Assembly: GCA_022616075.1 (NCBI GenBank)
Contig: JAKEFK010000244.1
Span: 1 to 40,810 of the forward strand
Origin: a bacterium
Lineage (GTDB): Bacteria; Acidobacteriota; HRBIN11; JAKEFK01
Reading direction: 5' to 3'
DNA: 40,810 nucleotides
Shown here: piece after piece, positions 1 to 8,296 of the stretch
Numbering within the stretch: position 1 is the stretch's first letter
How the letters are laid out: each line of letters starts with the position of its first letter
Program-made: the position numbers and the translations under genes
Notes under the pieces: model-generated
The model's database searches: none
Told to the model about the DNA's origin: nothing
What the model saw: only the letters and a program-made list of their open reading frames with translations

Positions 1-28
1 AAGGCAGGAGAACAAAAGGAGGATACGC

Positions 29-610
29 ATGATGCCTTTGGTTTCTGCAAGGAGCTATGCTGGAGTTGGTGCTCGCATCACTCCGGTAAACATACTCAAA
101 ATCATGGAGTTTGTTGCTTACTACCTCGCACTGGGTGGCTTCACCTTGAGATCAGGCGCGGCCAAAGGGGCAGATTCTGCGTTTGAAAAAGGAGCGGATA
201 AAGCTCGCGGCACGAAACGAGTGTACCTGCCGTGGGCCCGTTATAATGGCCACGGTTCGCCATTCCATTCATTGCCGCAGATGGCATTTGATCTCGCGAG
301 TGAACTACATCCGTATTGGAAAACAATCCCGGACGCCGTGCGCCGGCTACATGCACGAAACACTTTGATTCTTCTCGGAGAAGAATTCTCCGACAGAACA
401 CGAGTGGAATTCGTTCTATGCTGGACTCCTCAAGGACGAGATATCGGCGGTACTGGCCAGATGATTCGACTTGCCAGGCGTTGGGGAGTCTCCCTCTTCA
501 ATCTTGGTAATGTGGATCGATTTCCAATGGAAGTCATTTTGAGGAAGCTCTCTGATTTCCTTTTGGATTTCGGTGCGAGTGTTCCAACAGACTCCAAGCT
601 GATAGCTTGA
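29..610 (+). CDS. DprA/SLOG-like Rossmann protein, phage type
   Basis: A 193-residue protein resembling the short SLOG/DprA-like proteins of phages and mobile elements. Visible are the N-terminal YAGVGAR motif (about residues 10-16), the nucleotide/DNA-binding-type loop GGFTLRSGAAKGADSAFEKG (about 36-55) and the late GGTGQMIRLARRWGV segment (about 141-155) expected of the Rossmann-like fold. Full DprA is longer and carries SAM and DML1 domains, which are absent here. An AAGGAGG-type site at 16-22 supports ATG 29, although ATG 32 is equally reachable. A strong terminator follows the stop. Binding of nucleotide or single-stranded DNA is inferred from the family. The stand-alone form fits the phage-like island elsewhere in the window. 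Confidence 0.75.
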   Translation: MMPLVSARSYAGVGARITPVNILKIMEFVAYYLALGGFTLRSGAAKGADSAFEKGADKARGTKRVYLPWARYNGHGSPFHSLPQMAFDLASELHPYWKTIPDAVRRLHARNTLILLGEEFSDRTRVEFVLCWTPQGRDIGGTGQMIRLARRWGVSLFNLGNVDRFPMEVILRKLSDFLLDFGASVPTDSKLIA

Positions 611-615
611 CCTAT

Positions 616-677
616 GCCTGACTGGTTGGCCTTGATGAAGATTCTTCTCGGCCCCAGTCAGGTGTTTTCTGATTTTT
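616..677 (+). terminator. Rho-independent terminator after the DprA-like gene
   Basis: A perfect 9-bp inverted repeat, CCTGACTGG (617-625) with CCAGTCAGG (654-662), can be extended inward by GGCC pairs. It is followed by a T-rich tail (tgttttctgattttt). It lies directly behind the stop codon at 610 and ahead of the next gene at 706. Confidence 0.75.
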
Positions 678-705
678 CTGAATACGGTACGGATAGACTA
701 GAAAG

Positions 706-1626
706 ATGAAAATCGTTGGTCTTGCAGTCCTGATAACGGCATTGTTTGTCACCCCACTATGGAGTACGACCTTGAGGGATGTTTTGAAGGAGCACGGTTT
801 CGATTATGTCCCATTAATGGATTTGGATCTCCCGATATTGGGCCAGGAGATTTCAGATACTGAGGACTTCTTTTGCGTAGGATATTTCATTCACGGAGCT
901 GATCCCGAAATCCATGTTGTGCTTTTTGACCGGAGAAAGCTGCAATGGTTTGAAACCAAACTGAACTTGAGGGAATCCGAATACTGCTTTGGCTCAAATG
1001 CAATTACTGGAATTCAATATTCCAAAAACTTCGTTCATCTGGAAACTCATATCAATCCTTCTGCCGGTTGCACTTTGATTTTCACCAAAGAGCTGCAGTT
1101 CCGAAAAGCTCTTTATGGCTGGCCTCTCGCGATGTTTGATGATGAAACTGTGGTTTATCACAACAGCGAAGTCCATTTTGCTCCGACACATCCGGCGGCT
1201 ATTTCCCTGTACAATCCCGTTACAAAGTCAGCAAGAGAGATTTATCCCTTGAAACCATATCAGCGTATCAGGCTTGGACATATCGAAAAGATGAGGCAGC
1301 TCTATTCAGACGAGGACTGGTGCCGGGAAAAGAATCATCATTGCGATCCGGAGTCGTTCGATGACAGCATCGGAGATTTGGAAATCAATAACGAGACCGA
1401 TTCGTTAATCTTCCAAGCTCAGTTCAGCGGAGACTACTGGAAGGATCCTGAAGGTTCAGAGGTCGAATCACTCGCGGTTATTTACTTATATCGGCATGTA
1501 AGAGATCCGGACCGAGTTGAATACCGAGAGATCCTGGAGAAAGATTTGAAGAACCGGTTTGGAGATCATCCCTTGTCTGAATATTTGCAGCCCGCAATCC
1601 TTTCACGGATATTTGGATTCGAGTAA
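706..1626 (+). CDS. Secreted hypothetical protein
   Basis: A 306-residue protein of no family I recognise. It starts with a classical signal peptide (MKIVGLAVLITALFVTPLWS, cleavage likely after residue 20). The mature part is acidic, has no obvious repeats, and contains scattered cysteines (around residues 57, 93, 122 and a WCREKNHHCD segment near 205). It is probably periplasmic or extracellular. A weak AGAAAG precedes ATG 706. A terminator lies upstream and the opposite-strand primase-like fragment lies downstream, so it appears to be a single-gene unit. Confidence 0.6.
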   Translation: MKIVGLAVLITALFVTPLWSTTLRDVLKEHGFDYVPLMDLDLPILGQEISDTEDFFCVGYFIHGADPEIHVVLFDRRKLQWFETKLNLRESEYCFGSNAITGIQYSKNFVHLETHINPSAGCTLIFTKELQFRKALYGWPLAMFDDETVVYHNSEVHFAPTHPAAISLYNPVTKSAREIYPLKPYQRIRLGHIEKMRQLYSDEDWCREKNHHCDPESFDDSIGDLEINNETDSLIFQAQFSGDYWKDPEGSEVESLAVIYLYRHVRDPDRVEYREILEKDLKNRFGDHPLSEYLQPAILSRIFGFE

Positions 1627-1693
1627 CACCGTATTAGAGAAGTTTTGTGAAATCGAAGCGAAATGAATCGGTCCCATCTTTGGAGATTGCTGT

Positions 1694-2155
1694 TCAGGCA
1701 ACTCTAACTGGCTTGACTCGAGCAGCCTGCACTGCCTGAAAAGCCCGGTTGATCGTAAACCGAAGATACGCTTCAGATCGGGCGAACTTCTTGAAGTACG
1801 GAGCGGCTAGAAGCACTGAGCCGATTTGTTCTGGTCTGTATCCCCGCCATGTGAGGATCAATGCAATGGAGAAATCTCGATTGCTTCCGTTGTGCTCGCC
1901 GTTCTTGACGAACTCCGGAAGATTCTGTGAAGTACAGAGCCGTTTTAGCTTCTCGCTGCTCTCCAGGTCACGTATGAATTTTGCTGGAAGTTGACGGCCG
2001 TGGGGCACAGTCATTGGAAATCGCTTGGCGTCACATTGTTTGACTCCCGTGAATGTGGCTGATGTTACATCGAACTGCCGAAATTCCTTAAGCTTGTAGC
2101 GGCGCTGCGAATCCACAAAAATCTGTCGGCAGGGTAGGCCGTTCTTAGGATTCAC
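1694..2155 (-). pseudogene. Fragment resembling the C-terminal tail of a phage/plasmid primase
   Basis: The reading frame encodes 153 residues from a GTG at 2155. Its C-terminal third (NGSNRDFSIALILTWRGYRP, then EQIGSVLL and a Y-F-x-K-F-A-R-S-E-x-Y segment) resembles the small helical domain at the end of plasmid and phage primase-polymerases (R/S-E-x-D-x-A-L-x-x-x-G-Y-x-x-E-x-I). The catalytic primase part is missing. An in-frame TAA lies 12 nt upstream of the GTG, and the GTG overlaps the stop of a hydrolase remnant (GTGA). There is no good ribosome-binding site. I read it as a 5'-truncated remnant, though a small functional protein cannot be excluded. It may be a stray piece of the replication island at 11-23 kb. 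Confidence 0.4.
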
Positions 2156-2247
2156 CGATCGAGGATTTTATAAACTGCCTCCCAACCTGAGCCATCGACA
2201 AAACCGCCATGAACTAGAACTACTTACACTGCTTCATTTTTAGCCAT
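2152..2247 (-). pseudogene. Remnant of an alpha/beta hydrolase N-terminus
   Basis: From ATG 2247 the frame reads MAKNEAV, stop, VVLVHGGFVDGSGWEAVY followed by KILDR, stop. VLVHGGFVDGSGW is the unmistakable first strand and oxyanion-hole region (HG-x-x-x-DGS-x-W) of small alpha/beta hydrolases of the type starting T-V-V-L-V-H-G-A-x-A-D-G-S-S-W. An internal TAA after codon 7 and loss of everything beyond about residue 31, including the catalytic Ser, Asp and His, mark it as dead. The break point coincides with the start of the primase-like fragment, so a deletion or recombination junction lies near 2150. Confidence 0.7.
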
Positions 2248-2392
2248 ATTGCTCTTTTGAGGCACGGTTGCATTATACCCCGTACGATGCCGAACGCTGA
2301 ATGAAGGTCCTGCGATCAAGTCGTCAAATCCCTGATTGGATTCTTAATTTCTTGATTGAGGTTCTCATTGAGGGATTTTCGATCGTAGGACG

Positions 2393-2641
2393 TCAAGTAT
2401 CTTCGGAATGGATTACCTGCGGTATCTTCGAATGAGCCGTCCATGAAAAGCTGCTGCGCACACGAGCTCCCGGAATATGGGACATTGTGCCGGCTGAAAC
2501 GGTATCATGGTTGCCACGTATCCAGATTACCTGGCAGTGATCCGAGATCTTGCGCAAGCGGCTCAATACTTCCCAGTGCCAGTGCTGCAAGCGATTGAAT
2601 TTCAAATCGTCGAAAATGTCGCCCGCTAGAATGAGATTGAT
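2393..2641 (-). pseudogene. Metallophosphoesterase fragment (calcineurin-like)
   Basis: The open frame reads INLILAGDIFDDLKFNRLQH, then W-H-W-E-V-L-S-R-L-R-K-I-S-D, then CQVIWIRGNHD. GDIFDD (metal ligands) and GNHD (the Asn/His motif) are the second and third conserved motifs of calcineurin-like phosphoesterases. The first motif (D-x-H) is missing because a TGA lies directly upstream at 2644-2642. After GNHD the sequence no longer matches the family and stops at 2393. Both ends are therefore lost and the fragment cannot make an active enzyme. The bases between it and the hydrolase remnant (2248-2392) hold no gene I can see. Confidence 0.7.
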
Positions 2642-2704
2642 TCAGGGGGCTGACTTCTTAGATATTCCAAACAAGCGAAAACATGAATATACTAAATGAC
2701 CGGT

Positions 2705-3091
2705 ATGAACAAGACAGGATTCCTGCTTCTAGTTGTTTGGAGCTTCCTGTCTGTCGCTTCTTCCCTGGAAGTACTGGATGATCGACCGTGTTGCAGCGAT
2801 TGCAAAGACCATTTCTGCCCTATCCGAAATGCAAGAACTAAGAGTGAGGCGAACAAAGATCTTGCTTCAACTGCGTCGTGTCATAGATCAGCCAATGAGA
2901 ACATGTGCGTTCTGAAGTCTGCGTGCAATCATAATGACAAGGATCTCCTTTTCTCATTTCATGCTATTCTGCCTGCTGTCGTAAAGGACCAAGGATCCAT
3001 AAGAGAATTTTCCAGACCTGTTTTGATGACTGTACCGGACTTTCCGTTATCAGACGATTCAACTCCTCCGCCGAAGCTGCTTCTTTCTTAA
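2705..3091 (+). CDS. Small secreted Cys/His-rich protein upstream of a metal-associated barrel
   Basis: A 128-residue protein with a signal peptide (MNKTGFLLLVVWSFLSVASS). A cluster of paired cysteines follows (PCCSDCKDHFCPIRN, then CH, MC, CNH) and the tail is proline-rich (DDSTPPPKLLLS). An upstream in-frame ATG at 2696 is possible, and neither start has a clear ribosome-binding site; I prefer 2705 because it gives a normal signal peptide. It lies 49 bp before the His-rich outer-membrane protein on the same strand and is probably co-transcribed with it. Small Cys/His proteins of this type often precede metal-efflux or uptake genes. Metal binding in the periplasm is inferred, not shown. Confidence 0.6.
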   Translation: MNKTGFLLLVVWSFLSVASSLEVLDDRPCCSDCKDHFCPIRNARTKSEANKDLASTASCHRSANENMCVLKSACNHNDKDLLFSFHAILPAVVKDQGSIREFSRPVLMTVPDFPLSDDSTPPPKLLLS

Positions 3092-3140
3092 CCTGATAAA
3101 CATTTTCGAAACTTTCAAAGACTAGGAAAGGAGTGTCATT

Positions 3141-4202
3141 ATGCGTGTATCCTGTTATTTCTCTACTTTTTTCTTTTGCTTCCTTCTTTTGATATCGCGA
3201 GCGGCCGTTGCGGATCATCCTTCGGCAGGATTCGGCGCCGATTCAACAGGCCCTATTATCACTGTCAGTGCGACAACTCTTGCCGAAGGGGAGTGGTCTT
3301 TCTCTTCACGTCTGGAATACCTCAATCTGAAGACATTTACAGATGAGGAACTCATTGAGTTTGCTGAAGAAGATCAACATGTCCACAGCACGAGCTCCGT
3401 GCTGACCCCGTTCTTTAATGGTGCCTATGGTGTCACTGACAATTTTTCGCTCAGTTTTCGCATTCCGTATGTAGCCAGAAACAACATACGGGAAGCGGAA
3501 ATTGAAGATCATGGACATGAGGAACCCCTGGAAGGAACGGGGCATGGTGAGGAAGCGGAGATTCATGGGGGCGATGCGAGGGGAATCGGGGATGCTTTAG
3601 TGTTCGGACAGTATCGTTTCATAAACACGGACGAATCTGCACTCCAGTTGGCGCTTCTCGCAGGAGTGAAATTTTCGACCGGCTCAAAGAGCGAGAAAGA
3701 CTCGGAAGGAAACATTTTTGAAACCGAACACCAGCCGGGTTCAGGCTCAACAGACGTACTGCTTGGGTTTGCATTTACCAGGAAGCTGTCTAGAACTTCG
3801 GTGGATTCGAATGTACTCTACACTGCTACTACAAAGGGCTCGCAGGAAACCGAACTGGGTGACCTCTTTCATTACAATGTCGGTTTCTCTTATCGATGGA
3901 AAGGCAATCAAAAGCACAATCATGATCATACTGAGCATGAGCATGAATCTCATCCCCACTTTGTCTGGGATCTTATCCTGGAATTGAACGGTGAGTGGCA
4001 ACAAGCTCACAAAATTGCTGGCGTTGAGGATCCAAATACCGGAGGAAATCTTGTTTATGTTTCTCCAGGAATGAGAATCGGAATGTCAGGACAGTGGTCC
4101 GTCTATTTTTCCGTAGGAATTCCTATTGTGAATGATCCAAACGGGATTCAGCACGAGACCAGTTTCAGGATTATTTCCGGCGTCGGTTTCGGAATTTGGT
4201 GA
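3141..4202 (+). CDS. Outer-membrane beta-barrel protein with His-rich loops, probably metal-linked
   Basis: A 353-residue protein with a strong ribosome-binding site (AGGAAAGGAG, 7 nt before ATG 3141) and a signal peptide ending near AAVADHP. The body alternates aromatic and polar residues and ends in a hydrophobic strand with terminal aromatics (VGFGIW), as barrel proteins of the MetA/phenol-pathway-like 'transporter' group do. Two His/Glu-rich stretches stand out: DHGHEEPLEGTGHGEEAEIH (about residues 118-137) and HNHDHTEHEHESHPH (about 256-270). They could bind Zn, Cu or Ni. The preceding Cys-rich protein and the ZnuD-like locus nearby point to metal sensing or transport at the outer membrane. 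The exact role is unknown. Confidence 0.65.
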   Translation: MRVSCYFSTFFFCFLLLISRAAVADHPSAGFGADSTGPIITVSATTLAEGEWSFSSRLEYLNLKTFTDEELIEFAEEDQHVHSTSSVLTPFFNGAYGVTDNFSLSFRIPYVARNNIREAEIEDHGHEEPLEGTGHGEEAEIHGGDARGIGDALVFGQYRFINTDESALQLALLAGVKFSTGSKSEKDSEGNIFETEHQPGSGSTDVLLGFAFTRKLSRTSVDSNVLYTATTKGSQETELGDLFHYNVGFSYRWKGNQKHNHDHTEHEHESHPHFVWDLILELNGEWQQAHKIAGVEDPNTGGNLVYVSPGMRIGMSGQWSVYFSVGIPIVNDPNGIQHETSFRIISGVGFGIW

Positions 4203-4324
4203 ACTAACCACACTTCCCGGTGTAGTCCTACGTTGAGTGCTAATACTTTCGTGAGATTTATCGGCGTCGATTTTAGTTAACAGGAACGAGATCGCGGAAG
4301 GAATATAATGAGTACCCCAATGAT

Positions 4325-5383
4325 CTACAGGCGAACAAAAGCGAATAGAGTTTTCGGATAATTGTCGGTTGCCAGAAAAAATCCCTGCTCGGGCACAAAG
4401 GCAAGACTTTCCCAGTTTCGGGGAAGTCCATCAGAACGAAGCTTTAAATAGATGGGTGAATTCTCGGTCGCCTGAACTGTCGCTCCGTCGAACTGTAATT
4501 CCACCAATCGTTCAACTAATTTATTACCGGCTCTCCATGCGTCTGACTGTGAGCTGTCGATACCCCAGCGTTCAGCAAAAGCGTCCCGGGCAGGGTTCAG
4601 TTTCGCTTCATCACCCGGATACATCCAATTGATGCACCAGAAGTGGCCACTTCTATCCGCCGGAGAGCAATCGGTAAGACGATATTCGATGCTTGGAATC
4701 GGCACATCAGGGAGCCTTTTTATTGTATCGCCCGTGATATCGAACAAGTATGCGGACGGATTCCGAACAACATTTGCACCGTTCGCTTCGAAGAATGTCA
4801 GTAGTCTTCCGGTGGGAAGTATCACGATTGATTCATCAGCCATGTCGGCCAGGTTGGCGCGGGGCGGCAACTCTATAAGGGTGGTAGCATCCAATTTGAT
4901 GGAGGGAGACAATTCCGAAAGAATCATCCTTCCACGGACCAGGTATCCCATCATCCTGCCTGATTGATTGGACTCGATGGTAACAAATACATTGTTTCCC
5001 AGAAACGCAAACGCCTCAAATCCCTCAAATCCCTCAATGCTGTTGGCCAAGCCATCATCATCGAATGGAACGGCCCGCGGAGTTTGCTCGACCTCATCCG
5101 GGCTTGAGACTAGAAAAGGTTTGATCGGAAACATCGGAATCCGATTGCCGACGCGGTGTGGATACTGCGGCATCAAGAGTACGGAATCGTCATAAACGGC
5201 AGCGCCGGAGTACTCACGTTCTGCGTCGTCCCACGGCTCGGCCAGGTTAATGAGAATCGGGATGCGCTGCCGCACACGAGGGTTCTTTATGGCGAGATCC
5301 GGTACAGAGTTCCTCACACAAGACAACAGCAGCAAGAGAAATGAAACCAGGAAACCGTTCGATTTCAAACTGCGGAGGTTCAT
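4325..5383 (-). CDS. Lipoprotein with phytase-like / esterase-like beta-propeller
   Basis: About 352 residues. TTG at 5386 is followed by ATG 5383, and GAGGCG lies just upstream of the ATG. An N-terminal lipobox (FLLLLLSC, Cys near residue 22) predicts a lipid-anchored protein. The segments EGFEGFEAFAF, LPTGRLLTFFE, RNWESLAFV and the terminal FLATDNYPKTLFAFV resemble the 'esterase-like activity of phytase' and SdiA-regulated propeller families, where E-G-x-x-x-x-x and D-N-x-x-T-x-L blades recur. Substrate is unknown. It is transcribed convergently with the barrel gene and separated from the ABC-DUF3299 unit by about 130 bp, so it may be the last gene of that unit or independent. Confidence 0.55.
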   Translation of the reverse strand: MNLRSLKSNGFLVSFLLLLLSCVRNSVPDLAIKNPRVRQRIPILINLAEPWDDAEREYSGAAVYDDSVLLMPQYPHRVGNRIPMFPIKPFLVSSPDEVEQTPRAVPFDDDGLANSIEGFEGFEAFAFLGNNVFVTIESNQSGRMMGYLVRGRMILSELSPSIKLDATTLIELPPRANLADMADESIVILPTGRLLTFFEANGANVVRNPSAYLFDITGDTIKRLPDVPIPSIEYRLTDCSPADRSGHFWCINWMYPGDEAKLNPARDAFAERWGIDSSQSDAWRAGNKLVERLVELQFDGATVQATENSPIYLKLRSDGLPRNWESLAFVPEQGFFLATDNYPKTLFAFVRL

Positions 5384-5517
5384 CAACGCCTCAGCCTCCG
5401 AGGCAGATCCGAGACAATATTGCCCGGTTTGGTTTCAACTTCACGAAGAGCTCAGAGTTCGCAGGAGGATCTCGCGAGCGCTAGTCCTTATTATTAGAAA
5501 AAAACTAGAGTGAAGCA

Positions 5518-5745
5518 TCAGTGTACTGCGTCTAGTCTGGTATTATCGTCCGAATCCAACACCTCTGGCTCGTGATGATGGGATCGAGCCAACAGGATTG
5601 CCAGGAGAATTATGATCAGAAGGCTTAAGATAAGAAGAGGAATGTTTACCTTTCGATATTTTCGGAGCTTGTGGTAACGGATCTTACGCTTGCCCTGACG
5701 AACCGTTCTGCTGGTTCGATAAAAAGATCGCGAACCCCTTTTCAT
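5518..5745 (-). CDS. Small basic single-pass membrane protein at the end of the metal ABC operon
   Basis: A 75-residue frame starts at ATG 5745, 37 nt behind the stop of the DUF3299 gene. The first 34 residues are very basic (RSFYRTSRTVRQGKRKIRYH). One membrane helix follows (IPLLILSLLIIILLAILLA), then an ARSHHHEPEVLDSDD tail. The HHH next to the membrane followed by acidic residues could bind metal. There is no strong ribosome-binding site, so translation may be coupled to the upstream gene. I do not recognise a family. The position and the HHH motif are the only hints that it belongs to the metal system. Confidence 0.5.
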   Translation of the reverse strand: MKRGSRSFYRTSRTVRQGKRKIRYHKLRKYRKVNIPLLILSLLIIILLAILLARSHHHEPEVLDSDDNTRLDAVH

Positions 5746-5782
5746 ACCGGTGCGGTCTGGCGCACAATTTGAACAAAGTTCA

Positions 5783-6352
5783 TCACATAACCTGTTTCGC
5801 TTTGTAAGCTTCGAGTCTCTGCAAGGTGAGCCTGTAGCCCACTTTTCCGAATTCACTGATGGTTGAAACTGTTTCCAGTTTTCCTTGAAACCAGAATGGA
5901 TAAAACGTGATGCTGATCGGAAGGTTTTTCTTCGTCTTCACATACAGCATTTGATTGGGAGGAGGCGGCGGGAAATGGATGCATGCCTGCGGATTGGGCA
6001 CAATCAAGAATTCGTTGAAGGAATCTAGATCATCCGTCAACGGAACGATGTACCCGGGAATTTTAACGCTGTGGTTGTTCAGCTTTTGAATTTCCGGGGA
6101 AATCTTTCCTGTCAGATAATCCAATCCTTCCAGATCTTTCCAGCCCAATCTTGGGATGCCATCGTCCTTTGATTCCGGAACCGTCTGTTTTGGTTTTGTG
6201 GGTGAAGGTGTTTCTTCGAACGTAATATCTGTCTTTTCCGCCGCATCGATCTCCTTAAACTTCTTCCAGTAGCCGGCAATCAAGTAGCAAGCAAGGATTA
6301 AACAAAGGAAGACAATCGCTCCATTGCCATTCTTCTTTTTTCTTTTCTTCAT
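5783..6352 (-). CDS. DUF3299-family membrane-anchored protein of a zinc-type ABC system
   Basis: 189 residues from ATG 6352, which overlaps the stop of the permease gene (ATGA), so the two are translationally coupled. A basic N-terminus and one membrane helix (GAIVFLCLILACYLIAGYW) are followed by a periplasmic domain with the hallmarks of DUF3299: IPGYIVPL (near 95), the segment FLIVPNPQACIHFPPPPPNQ (near 116-135) with its Cys-x-His-x-PPPPPNQ core, and LETV-S-x-GYRLTLQ near the C-terminus. In Pseudomonas (PA4066) and Vibrio Zrg systems such proteins sit beside an FtsX-like permease and ATPase involved in zinc import. The conserved Cys and His could bind metal. Zinc specificity is inferred from neighbourhood. 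Confidence 0.8.
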   Translation of the reverse strand: MKKRKKKNGNGAIVFLCLILACYLIAGYWKKFKEIDAAEKTDITFEETPSPTKPKQTVPESKDDGIPRLGWKDLEGLDYLTGKISPEIQKLNNHSVKIPGYIVPLTDDLDSFNEFLIVPNPQACIHFPPPPPNQMLYVKTKKNLPISITFYPFWFQGKLETVSTISEFGKVGYRLTLQRLEAYKAKQVM

Positions 6353-7569
6353 AGCTTCACCGTAAGTGCTTCGTTTAAAGAATCTCGATAGATCTGCAAC
6401 GCGGGAGTCAGAGCAGAAAGAACCACAGCAACGGTTACCGCACATAAGAATTTCCACTGGACCGGTAGGAAGCCGGTCAAAGCGAGCTGCAAGCCCAGCT
6501 TCGATTCGATCCAGGGTCCTGTTATGCCGAAAATAACCTGAAGGAGAATCAGGCTGAGTCCGGAGCCTGCAACAGCAAGCAGTCCGGCTTCGCTCAATAG
6601 AAGTGACGCGAGGAACCACGGGCGGGCGCCGACCGTCCGTAGAATCGCCATCTCTCGTTTCCGCTCAGTCAAAGTCGTGATGAAAACAAGAAACATACCG
6701 GTCAGGCTTAAAATGAAAGTCACAAAACTCACAGCAAGAAAAGCCCGCTCCAAAACAGAAACGATTTTCCACAATTCCTGCATGCTTCTTCCAGGAATGA
6801 TTGCGGTGAGCGGTTCGTTTCCGTATTCGTTGATCTCGCGTTGCATCTGAAGAACGGAAATCTTAGAACGCAATTTGAGAAAGAACGCAGAAAGTTCCTG
6901 TTCGGATTCTTCCGGTAGGATGCCGGCGCTACGAGATTCATGCAGAAGACTCATTGCTTCAATCGGAACAAAAATGGCAAGATCCACAGGCGTTCCCGTT
7001 TGCTGCAGGATTCCACGGATTACAAAGGGATGCTCTTCATGCTGCTCGAAACTTACTTCTGCCGTTCCATGAGATAGATGGATCTCCCTTCCTGGTCGAT
7101 AGCCGAGCTTGCGCGCAACTTCAAAACCGATCACGGCTTCTTGCGTTTCCGCGAACGGCGCACCCTGATCAAAGGAGAGTGCGCGGTCATCGGAAAAACC
7201 GTAAAAGCTGAAGTACTGCGGCGTTGTGGCAACAACACGATAGCTTTTGTGAGAATCTCCAAGCGAAATCGGAACAGCAGAAGCGACTTCGGGATGCTGG
7301 CCAAAGTGTTCGTAAGTCTTCCAGGAAAGATTCTGCTCCGGATTGCCGATTCCAAAAACAGAAAACAGCAACAGTGGAATCGATCCGCTGCGAGCCCCGA
7401 CAACAAGATCTGTTCCGGAGATTGTGCTTTGAAAACTCTCTTTTGCTGTCATACGAATCGTCTCAACAGCCATCAAAAGCATTACGCTGACTGTAACGGA
7501 GAAGAGAGTCAGAAGAGTTGTCAATTTTCTGTTGAAAAGACTTCTAGCGGACAGGCGTATGAGAAGCAT
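6349..7569 (-). CDS. FtsX/MacB-like ABC transporter permease
   Basis: 406 residues with the four-helix FtsX architecture. There is one N-terminal transmembrane helix (TLLTLFSVTVSVMLLM), a large periplasmic domain (about 40-280) and three C-terminal helices. The cytoplasmic loop TERKREMAILRTVGARPWFL is typical of LolE/MacB/FtsX permeases, and the N-terminal stretch has TDLVVGARSGSIPLLLFSVF. The periplasmic domain carries HLSHG and EQHEEH, again rich in His. The start overlaps the end of the ATPase gene by 26 bp and the stop overlaps the DUF3299 start, so it is the middle of an operon. By context it matches PA4065/ZrgC-type permeases linked to zinc acquisition. The transported species is not proven. 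Confidence 0.85.
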   Translation of the reverse strand: MLLIRLSARSLFNRKLTTLLTLFSVTVSVMLLMAVETIRMTAKESFQSTISGTDLVVGARSGSIPLLLFSVFGIGNPEQNLSWKTYEHFGQHPEVASAVPISLGDSHKSYRVVATTPQYFSFYGFSDDRALSFDQGAPFAETQEAVIGFEVARKLGYRPGREIHLSHGTAEVSFEQHEEHPFVIRGILQQTGTPVDLAIFVPIEAMSLLHESRSAGILPEESEQELSAFFLKLRSKISVLQMQREINEYGNEPLTAIIPGRSMQELWKIVSVLERAFLAVSFVTFILSLTGMFLVFITTLTERKREMAILRTVGARPWFLASLLLSEAGLLAVAGSGLSLILLQVIFGITGPWIESKLGLQLALTGFLPVQWKFLCAVTVAVVLSALTPALQIYRDSLNEALTVKL

Positions 7570-8278
7570 GGCTTGACTCCTTTACATCGGCTCGATGAAA
7601 TTCACGGATGTCGATAAGACGGTTGAAATGAGACGCAATCGATGCGTCATGACTTACGTAGAGAAGAGTGGTCCCGTTTAAGCCGCAGTGTTCGAACAAA
7701 AGGTTCAGGAAATTCTCGCGCCGCTCAGCATCAAGAGCTGAAGTCGGCTCATCGGCGATCATAATATCCGGTCTTCCGATCAGAGCCCTTGCGGCTGCAA
7801 CGCGTTGTTGCTGCCCGACACTCAGTTCCGTAACGGGCCGGCCGGATACTTCGCGAAAATCAAGATCCAAAGAATGAAGCAACTTTTTGGCTGCTATTTC
7901 CAATGAACAACCGAATGCCTCGGCACGTTTCCGACGTGTGGTTGAAAAACTGCAGGGTATCGTTACGTTATCGATGACAGATAGATAGGCAATCAGATTA
8001 AATGTTTGAAAGATGAAACCCATGTGATCGACACGGAACTGATCCCGCTGCGACGATTTGAGCTGAGATAAAGCCGTTCCCAGAATGCGAATCTCACCTT
8101 GACTGGGTTCCAAAAGACCGGCCACAAGATTCAGGAATGTGCTTTTTCCTGAACCGCTCGGTCCTTTCAGCAGCAATCTTTCTCCTTTCGGAATTTCAAG
8201 AGATGGGATCTTCAGAAGCGCAGCATCCTGGTGTGGCCATCGAAACTCCAATTGTTCAATGTGAATTGTCTCGTTCAT
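7544..8278 (-). CDS. LolD/MacB-type ABC transporter ATP-binding protein
   Basis: 244 residues starting at ATG 8278. AAGGAGG lies 9 nt upstream, whereas ATG 8287 is too close to it. Walker A is GPSGSGKST, followed by Q-loop F-I-F-Q-T-F-N-L, the signature LSVGQQQRVAAARAL, Walker B IMIADEPTSALD and switch histidine SHDA. All motifs look intact. It powers the adjacent FtsX-like permease. With the DUF3299 protein downstream and the ZnuD-like receptor upstream, the unit resembles the PA4063-PA4066 and ZrgABCD loci. These ATPases belong to the type that drives periplasmic work rather than direct transmembrane import. Confidence 0.9.
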   Translation of the reverse strand: MNETIHIEQLEFRWPHQDAALLKIPSLEIPKGERLLLKGPSGSGKSTFLNLVAGLLEPSQGEIRILGTALSQLKSSQRDQFRVDHMGFIFQTFNLIAYLSVIDNVTIPCSFSTTRRKRAEAFGCSLEIAAKKLLHSLDLDFREVSGRPVTELSVGQQQRVAAARALIGRPDIMIADEPTSALDAERRENFLNLLFEHCGLNGTTLLYVSHDASIASHFNRLIDIREFHRADVKESSHASHTPVR

Positions 8279-8296
8279 TTGGAGCATCCTCCTTAA

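Noticed and set aside
2327-2377. AATCCCT / AGGGATT inverted repeat between pseudogenes
   Set aside because: A 7-bp repeat with a long loop and no T-tail or gene context; likely chance in decayed sequence.
6353-6619. N-terminal extension of the DUF3299 protein
   Set aside because: It lies fully inside the permease gene in another frame. The ATGA overlap at 6352-6349 is the natural start.
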